From Anaerolineae bacterium (lineage in GTDB: Bacteria > Chloroflexota > Anaerolineae > DRVO01), in contig JAAYAV010000444.1 of the NCBI GenBank assembly GCA_012719195.1, positions 1-6,027 of the forward strand: DNA of 6,027 nucleotides. Reading direction: 5' to 3'. A model generated the notes under the pieces. The model was not told the DNA's origin and made no database searches. It saw only the letters and a program-made list of their open reading frames with translations. Both the position numbers and the translations under genes were made by a program. This document shows, piece after piece, positions 1-3,985 of this stretch (positions within the stretch are counted from its first letter, which is position 1; every line of letters starts with the position of its first letter).

Positions 1-524
1 AGGTTGAGGTTGCCGAAGTGCATGACGAAGAGGTCAGAGAACATGAACGCCACTGCCCCGAGAAGGGCCGGCCCCTGAGCCAGGGCCAGGCGCGGCCAGC
101 GGCGCAGGGCAGTGTAGGTGAAACCGCCCGCGAGCCAGAGATGGACTACGCCCAGGGCCTCGATGTCGACGTAGGTGGGCTGCGGGCGCAGGGCAAACAG
201 CAGCAGGTTGATCGGGTAGAGGAGGCCGTTCTGGACGTCACCTACGAAAGGCATTCCGGAGAAGGCGTAGGGATTCCAGAGCGGCACTTCCCCGCTATGG
301 AGAGAGCGGGCGGCGAAGGCATAGTAGGGGTAGAGGAAGGAGGCCAGGTCTCCGCCGCCGGCAGGCGTGTAGGCGTCGCCGGAAACGACACGCCAGTGGA
401 ACCCTAACGCCAGAAGCGCGAGGAGAAGCCAGGCACCGGCCTCACGCCACCAGGGTCGAGCGCCGGCCCGGGCGTACAGCGTCAGCAGTGCGGTGGCGAC
501 TAGGGCCAGAGCCAGAACGATCAC
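1..524 (-). CDS. YfhO/GT-C-like polytopic membrane protein, N-terminal part (runs off left edge)
   Basis: My reverse-strand translation gives 174 residues with no stop before the window edge, so the C-terminus is missing. Hydrophobic segments lie near residues 1-17, 32-42, 101-110, 124-140 and 151-166. Between the second and third is a large loop with the pattern of YfhO-like and related GT-C glycosyltransferase-type membrane proteins: Asp59 ahead of LYPYY (64-68), then PLWNPYAFSGMPF (81-93) and QNGLLYPIN (98-106). Families with this loop are usually 600-900 residues with about a dozen membrane helices. They are thought to transfer sugars from polyprenyl-phosphate carriers on the outer membrane face, YfhO being linked to lipoteichoic-acid glycosylation. 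The start is GTG at 524: an in-frame TGA lies about 50 bases upstream, no other start codon follows it, and GAGGA sits 6 bases before the GTG. It lies 87 bases downstream of the cyclase gene on the same strand. Family assignment is fairly sure; the substrate is unknown. Confidence 0.8.
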   Translation of the reverse strand, partial: MIVLALALVATALLTLYARAGARPWWREAGAWLLLALLALGFHWRVVSGDAYTPAGGGDLASFLYPYYAFAARSLHSGEVPLWNPYAFSGMPFVGDVQNGLLYPINLLLFALRPQPTYVDIEALGVVHLWLAGGFTYTALRRWPRLALAQGPALLGAVAFMFSDLFVMHFGNLN

Positions 525-530
525 GGCCGG

Positions 531-535
531 TCCTC
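531..535 (-). promoter_or_regulatory. Ribosome binding site deciding the GTG start of the YfhO-like gene
   Basis: GAGGA on the minus strand lies 6 bases upstream of the GTG at 524-522. No other ATG, GTG or TTG exists in this frame between the upstream in-frame stop and this codon, so the site and the GTG support each other. Confidence 0.6.
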
Positions 536-564
536 GACGCCGAGCCCTGTCCCTCGTTCCGCCC

Positions 565-577
565 GGTGACGATCACC
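565..577. repeat. Short inverted repeat between the cyclase and YfhO-like genes
   Basis: GGTGA and TCACC form a perfect 5-bp stem around a CGA loop, in the 87-base gap between the two minus-strand genes. No T-run follows on either strand, so it is a poor intrinsic terminator. It could be a small operator or chance. I see no clear promoter for the YfhO-like gene in this gap. Confidence 0.2.
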
Positions 578-611
578 CCGTCTCATAACCTCGCGCCGCA
601 GCAACTGGCTC

Positions 612-1253
612 CTACTCCTCGATGGCTACCGGGCGACAGGGGGTGCCGCTCAGCCCGGGGATGTTGAGGGGCAGACAGATCAGGTCAACGTACGGCTGGC
701 TCAGCCGGCGGAGGTTGGCAAGCGGCCCGAGCAGCAGGGCCCCGGCATCGAATATGAGGTGGTTGAGGCCCTCGCGCCCGTAGGGGTCGCTGTTGCTGGA
801 GATGTCGACACCGAGGATCGCGGGCTTACGACCCGCCAGCCACTCCATGGCTTCGCGGGTGAAGTGCGGGCTGTCCCAGTAGTAGCGCGGGTCGTCCCAC
901 ATGCGGTCCCAGCCGGTGGCGACCAGAATCGCCATTCCGGGCTCGATGGGAGCTGCCGCCTTCTGCAGCTCCTCCTGCTCGATGACGCCGCGCCGGGGCT
1001 TCTCCTCGAGTTGGAGCACCACCGCTCGAGCGAAGAAGCGGTCCAAGGGGATCTCCTCGATGGTGGGGCGGTCAGGCTGAAGGTGCGCCGCCGTCTCTAT
1101 GCTGGTTCCGAGCAGGTTCGGAGCGTGCAGCACGTGGGCGTCCCAGCCGTCCCGCTCCAGCGACGCCACCCGCCTTATCCGAACCTCGGGGAGCGGAGCC
1201 CCGTAGGTCCACATGCCTTCACGGATGGGACCGCTCAGATCAAACCGACGCAT
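612..1253 (-). CDS. Cyclase / kynurenine-formamidase-like family protein with altered metal motif
   Basis: This 213-residue protein has the length and layout of the cyclase family (PF04199), which includes metal-dependent arylformamidases. It opens with FDLSGPIREGMWTYG (4-18), as in family members beginning DLS.PI..GM. The usual signature HxGTHxDxPxH appears as LLGTSIETAAH (47-57): Gly49, Thr50 and His57 remain, but the two His, the Asp and the Pro are replaced by Leu47, Ser51, Glu53 and Ala55. Downstream, PAILGVDISS (144-153), His165, LANL (178-181) and LICLPLNIPGLSGTPCRPVAI (191-211) match the family. The Glu normally before the NL element is Gly176. The fold call is firm; hydrolysis of N-formylkynurenine is not supported. 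The ATG at 1253 is chosen because AAGGAG lies 9 bases upstream and the family's N-terminus begins here. The frame stays open to 1397, but that extension looks like promoter DNA. The protein has no signal peptide and is probably cytoplasmic. Confidence 0.85.
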   Translation of the reverse strand: MRRFDLSGPIREGMWTYGAPLPEVRIRRVASLERDGWDAHVLHAPNLLGTSIETAAHLQPDRPTIEEIPLDRFFARAVVLQLEEKPRRGVIEQEELQKAAAPIEPGMAILVATGWDRMWDDPRYYWDSPHFTREAMEWLAGRKPAILGVDISSNSDPYGREGLNHLIFDAGALLLGPLANLRRLSQPYVDLICLPLNIPGLSGTPCRPVAIEE

Positions 1254-1283
1254 ACACGGACGCTCCTTCGGTGGATGGAACTC

Positions 1284-1313
1284 ATTGTGCCACAAGGGGC
1301 CGCCGGTCGTCCA
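1284..1313 (-). promoter_or_regulatory. Possible sigma70-type promoter for the cyclase gene, with overlapping palindrome
   Basis: On the minus strand, TGGACG (1313-1308) and CACAAT (1289-1284) are separated by 18 bases, each matching 4 of 6 consensus bases. The -10 lies 30 bases before the ATG and just upstream of the ribosome binding site. The perfect palindrome TTGTG-C-CACAA (1285-1295) overlaps the -10 and could be an operator half-site. The match is weak; position is its best support. Confidence 0.3.
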
Positions 1314-1354
1314 CGCGCGGGGAGGGGTGACGGTGCTGCCTCCGGGCCTGCTGC

Positions 1355-1384
1355 TTGACGCAATCCCTACCGGCTGACTATCAT
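1355..1384 (+). promoter_or_regulatory. Putative sigma70-type promoter of the FIST gene
   Basis: TTGACG (1355-1360) and TATCAT (1379-1384) are separated by 18 bases, and each matches 5 of 6 consensus bases. Transcription would begin near 1391, giving a leader of roughly 38 bases before the ATG at 1429. A second TATCAT occurs at 1392-1397, close to the predicted start site. Confidence 0.55.
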
Positions 1385-1428
1385 CTTCGTGTATCATTCA
1401 CGCGCCGGTGTGGCGGGAGGAGCAAGCG

Positions 1429-2652
1429 ATGACGGGCAACGTCGAGGAGTCATCACGTCCCGAGGCTCCCATCGCAGTTGGAGTCGGCGCCGCCGAGGGG
1501 ACCGACGGACGTAAGGCGGTCCAGACGGCTCTGGAGTCCGCTCTCGGATCACTGGGCGAGCCGCCGGCTCTGGTGGTGCTATCGGCGGGGACCGGCTATG
1601 ACCTGAGGGAAGTGATCAAGTGCGCGACGGCGCTCTGTGACCCCTCCCTACTGATTGGGGGTTCGGTCGCTGCGCCCATTTTCACCGAATCCGGCGTACT
1701 AGCGGGCGAGCGGGGACGGGTCGTTGGCGCCTTGGCGCTGAGCGGGCCGGGGGTTCGGGCCGGTGTCGGGGCCGCAGACCTGAGTCGCGCTCCTCGCCGC
1801 GCCGGCGAAACAGCGGCCCAACTGGCGCTGGACCAGGCCAGGCATCGGGAACGCTCTCCGCGGGCGATGCTTGTCTTCATGCCGCCTGGAGCCGAGGAGC
1901 AAGTGTTGCAGGGGGTGGTGACGGTCGTGGGCCGGGGTGTGCCGCTTTGGGGATGCACAGTGGCGGACGAGGACCTCAGCGGCCGCTGGGCTGTCTTTCA
2001 CCATGGGACGGCGGATCCCGGCGCCGTGACGGTCGCCGTGCTCTACGGGGAGTTCCTCGCCGGCAGTGCGTTCGGCTCGGGATACTGGCTAAGCGCGAGC
2101 TCGGCCTCTGCCTCTGAGGTGGATGGCCGCATGGTGGGCAAGTTGGATGGCAGTGCCGCCGCCGACGTCTACGCGGCCTGGCTCGGCGCTGACCCGGGCG
2201 ATCTGGTCGGGGCCGAGTTGCGCCGGCGGGCCGTGTCTCAGCCCTGGGGCGTGGAGGACGCTCGTAGCCAGCATCTGCTTGTCAAGGAGCCGGGCACCTT
2301 GGCGGGCACCGGCAGTGTGGGCCTTTTCGCCGATGTCCGCGAGGGCGAGACGGTGCGGCTGCTCTCTTCCACGGCAGAGTCGCTCCTTGCCGCCACCAGC
2401 GCTGCCGCAGCCGAGGCCTTGGGCCGAGCCAGCCTGCCGGCTGGCCTCGTACGCGGCGTGCTCCTGGCTCATGGTGCAGGGCGAGCTTTGTCTCTTCGCG
2501 AAAGGGTCCGCTCCGTGCCCGCACAGCTGCTCCCGGTCACGGGTGGCGCCCCGGTTCTGGGGATGTCCGGCTACGGCGAGCAGTCGTCGCTTCCCGATGG
2601 CCGGCCGGCGCACCTGAACCTCTCGGTCTCGATCTTGGCGCTCGGCGGATGA
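1429..2652 (+). CDS. FIST N-/C-domain sensory protein, stand-alone
   Basis: This 407-residue protein resembles the FIST family (FIST_N PF08495 followed by FIST_C PF10442), a predicted ligand-sensing module that in many proteins is fused to signalling domains. Supporting elements in order are ALVVLSAGTGYDLREVI (47-63), LIGGSVAAPIFTESGVLAGE (75-94), ALALSGPGVRAGVGAADLSR (101-120), MLVFMPPGAEE (147-157) and VPLWGCTVADED (171-182). The second half has LYGEFLAGSAFGSGYWL (205-221), a typical central FIST stretch, VRGVLLAHGAGRALSL (341-356) and VLGMSGYGEQSSLPDG (376-391), the usual closing G..GYGE element. No kinase, cyclase, receiver or membrane segment is attached, so its output partner is not visible. 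The ATG at 1429 is preferred because GGGAGGAG ends 6 bases before it; an in-frame GTG at 1408 has no such site. It is transcribed away from the cyclase gene and converges on DUF4416. Ligand and role are unknown. Confidence 0.8.
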   Translation: MTGNVEESSRPEAPIAVGVGAAEGTDGRKAVQTALESALGSLGEPPALVVLSAGTGYDLREVIKCATALCDPSLLIGGSVAAPIFTESGVLAGERGRVVGALALSGPGVRAGVGAADLSRAPRRAGETAAQLALDQARHRERSPRAMLVFMPPGAEEQVLQGVVTVVGRGVPLWGCTVADEDLSGRWAVFHHGTADPGAVTVAVLYGEFLAGSAFGSGYWLSASSASASEVDGRMVGKLDGSAAADVYAAWLGADPGDLVGAELRRRAVSQPWGVEDARSQHLLVKEPGTLAGTGSVGLFADVREGETVRLLSSTAESLLAATSAAAAEALGRASLPAGLVRGVLLAHGAGRALSLRERVRSVPAQLLPVTGGAPVLGMSGYGEQSSLPDGRPAHLNLSVSILALGG

Positions 2653-2672
2653 GCCTGGCGCCTACGTCAGGC
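2653..2672. terminator. Hairpin at the convergent FIST / DUF4416 junction, possible bidirectional terminator
   Basis: GCCTGGCG (2653-2660) and CGTCAGGC (2665-2672) form an 8-bp stem with one G-U pair and a four-base CCTA loop. The stem starts at the base after the FIST stop codon, and the DUF4416 stop (2662-2664) lies in the loop. On the minus-strand transcript the G-U pair becomes an A-C mismatch, so the hairpin is stronger for the FIST transcript. No T-run follows on either side, so it is not a classic intrinsic terminator. Confidence 0.45.
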
Positions 2673-3186
2673 GGGCAGCGGCCAGTCGCCCTCGCAGATG
2701 GTTTAGGATCTCCAGGTACTCGGGTGACCGGTAGTCGGGGTAGGTCCAGGGCCAGGGCTCGAAGCCTCCGCGACGGTACGCGAGCGTTACCTCGGCGTAG
2801 ATTCCCTGGCCGAGGTAGACACGATGAGCCTGGTCCTTGGTGGTGGCCAGCACTAGCTTGCCCAGGGTGATGTAGCCGGGGTCGAGGTTGATGCGCCGGC
2901 GCCCGTCGACGGCATACTTCTGTTCGATGGTGTTGGTGAGGCACTTCGTCTCGGCCAGGCGGTCGGGTGGGAATGGGTCGGGGTAGGAGATAAAGCGCCG
3001 GCGGATCCCCGCGCCGAGCTCACGATCGTAGTAGGCGGTGTAGGCGAAGGGAATCAGAGGGCTCACGTAGTCCGGGGTGCCGAGATGCGGCCCGAGCGCC
3101 TCGGTCACTGCATCCATCAGGTCTTCGTCGGCGCTGAGCATCCCTACCACCAGCCGCGCCGTCAGAGCCTCCCTCGCCGCCCCCAA
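2662..3186 (-). CDS. DUF4416 family protein (conserved, function unknown)
   Basis: This 174-residue protein matches the DUF4416 family (PF14385) end to end, and its length is normal for it. Recognisable elements are RLVVGMLSADEDLMDAV (11-27), PFAYTAYYDRELG (46-58) with the family's T.YY..E.G pattern, KCLTNTIEQKYAVDGRRRINLDPGY (81-105), LATTKDQAHRVYLGQGIYAEVTLAY (113-137) and PWPWTYPDY (144-152). The charged NLDPGY and TKD.AHR stretches look like a conserved active or binding site, but no activity is established to my knowledge. There is no signal peptide or membrane segment, so it is probably cytoplasmic. The start is TTG at 3186, with GGAGG 6 bases upstream; starting at the ATG of residue 16 would cut into the conserved first strand. 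It lies 18 bases after radC on the same strand, so the two are very likely one operon using the radC promoter. Confidence 0.88.
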   Translation of the reverse strand: MGAAREALTARLVVGMLSADEDLMDAVTEALGPHLGTPDYVSPLIPFAYTAYYDRELGAGIRRRFISYPDPFPPDRLAETKCLTNTIEQKYAVDGRRRINLDPGYITLGKLVLATTKDQAHRVYLGQGIYAEVTLAYRRGGFEPWPWTYPDYRSPEYLEILNHLRGRLAAARLT

Positions 3187-3192
3187 CGTATC

Positions 3193-3197
3193 CCTCC
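3193..3197 (-). promoter_or_regulatory. Ribosome binding site deciding the TTG start of DUF4416
   Basis: GGAGG, within the longer purine run AGGGAGGG (3199-3192), lies 6 bases before the TTG at 3186-3184. It fills most of the 18-base gap after the radC stop. Its quality and spacing make the unusual start credible. Confidence 0.65.
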
Positions 3198-3204
3198 CTG
3201 GAGC

Positions 3205-3915
3205 CTAAGAGAAGCCCAGCCCCTTCTGACGCAGGCTGACGAAGCGTCCGCCGGCTATGATCAGGTGGTCGAGCAGGTCGATCCCGAGCAGCTTCCCCGT
3301 CTCGAAGAGGCGCTGAGTGGTCTCCACGTCCTCGGTCGACGGAGTGGGGTCGCCACTTGGGTGGTTGTGGATGGCGATCACGCCTGTGCCGTTCCGCCTA
3401 ACCGCCTCGCGGAAGATCTCAGCCGCCCGCACGGGGGCGCTGTTAGCGGTCCCGCGGTAGAGCTTGTGGATGGCGAGCACCTGGTTCTTGGTGTCGAGCA
3501 CCAGCACCCGCAGCTCTTCCTCGGTCAGCAGGCTCATCTCGGTGAGGACGAGACCGGCAGCGTCTCCCGGTCCCTGAATGGAGGGCTTGAGGTCGTCCAC
3601 GGACGCAGCTAGGCGAATTCCCAGCTCGATGGCGGCGCGGATCTCGCAGGCCTTAGCCACACCAATGCCGTGCACCGCCGCCAGTTCCTCGACCGAGGCG
3701 CGCGCCAGGGCGGGCAGGCTGCCGAAGTGGCTGACAACTCGAGTAGCGAGGCTGATGACGTTCTCGCCCCGCGAGCCGGTGCGCATTATGATGGCGAGCA
3801 ACTCGGGCGTGCTGAGTACGCCCGGCCCATAGGACTGGAGCCGCTCCCGTGGGCGCTCCGTCTCGGGCATCTCTTTCATGGTGGGACGGTACTGGCCGCT
3901 GAGGTCAGGAGCCAT
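3205..3915 (-). CDS. radC: RadC family JAMM-domain protein
   Basis: This 236-residue protein is a full-length RadC (UPF0758) protein, slightly above the usual 220-230. The N-terminal part has RPRERLQSYGPGVLSTPELLAIIMRTGSRGENV (21-53), then a helix-hairpin-helix-like stretch EELAAVHGIGVAKACEIRAAIELG (76-99). The C-terminal JAB1/MPN metalloprotease-like domain carries the JAMM signature HNHPSGDPTPSTED (183-196) with His183, His185 and Asp196 intact, and a Glu cluster at 132-134 ahead of LRVLVLD. RadC was once called a DNA repair protein from an E. coli mutation later attributed to recG; its biochemical role remains unclear. The start is placed at 3915 because GAGG lies 8 bases upstream; an ATG two codons earlier (3921) has the same site only 2 bases away. 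The resulting N-terminus is about 12 residues longer than typical. It heads a two-gene operon with DUF4416 and is divergent from the mannosidase gene. Confidence 0.93.
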   Translation of the reverse strand: MAPDLSGQYRPTMKEMPETERPRERLQSYGPGVLSTPELLAIIMRTGSRGENVISLATRVVSHFGSLPALARASVEELAAVHGIGVAKACEIRAAIELGIRLAASVDDLKPSIQGPGDAAGLVLTEMSLLTEEELRVLVLDTKNQVLAIHKLYRGTANSAPVRAAEIFREAVRRNGTGVIAIHNHPSGDPTPSTEDVETTQRLFETGKLLGIDLLDHLIIAGGRFVSLRQKGLGFS

Positions 3916-3942
3916 CGGCATTTCCTCGGAGTAGTTGCCGCA

Positions 3943-3971
3943 ATCCTAGCAGGCAGCGTCCCGACTGTCAC
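3943..3971 (-). promoter_or_regulatory. Putative sigma70-type promoter of the radC-DUF4416 operon
   Basis: On the minus strand, GTGACA (3971-3966, 5 of 6) and TAGGAT (3948-3943, 4 of 6) are separated by exactly 17 bases. A TG lies one base before the -10, giving an extended -10. The start would be near 3936, leaving a leader of about 20 bases that contains GAGGAA. The -35 lies only 14 bases from the GH38 start codon, in that gene's leader. Confidence 0.55.
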
Positions 3972-3985
3972 CGTAGGGGGAGACC

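Noticed and set aside
18..407. Plus-strand open frame of 129 codons at the left edge.
   Set aside because: The minus strand encodes a coherent membrane protein with YfhO-like motifs; the plus frame is its shadow.
1276..1291. Sigma54-like TGGCAC followed by TT upstream of the cyclase gene.
   Set aside because: The second element is one base out of register and lacks the required GC, so it does not fit the -24/-12 pattern.
759..1358. Plus-strand open frame of 199 codons over the cyclase gene.
   Set aside because: It is the antisense shadow of a recognisable cyclase-family protein, with no ribosome binding site or domain.
1254..1397. N-terminal extension of the cyclase frame to an ATG at 1397, giving 261 residues.
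   Set aside because: The added 48 residues do not look like the family. The extension would cross the FIST promoter, and the internal ATG at 1253 has a good ribosome binding site.
1408..1428. GTG start at 1408 for the FIST protein.
   Set aside because: The strong GGGAGGAG site is correctly spaced for the ATG at 1429 and would lie inside the coding region if GTG were used.
2089..2613. Long antisense and alternate-frame open frames over the FIST gene (also 2123-2617 plus).
   Set aside because: They are overlaps of a recognisable FIST protein. Their translations are low-complexity, Arg/Pro/Ala-rich and have no domain.
3916..3921. Earlier ATG start for radC at 3921.
   Set aside because: The GAGG site is only 2 bases away from it; it is 8 bases from the ATG at 3915.
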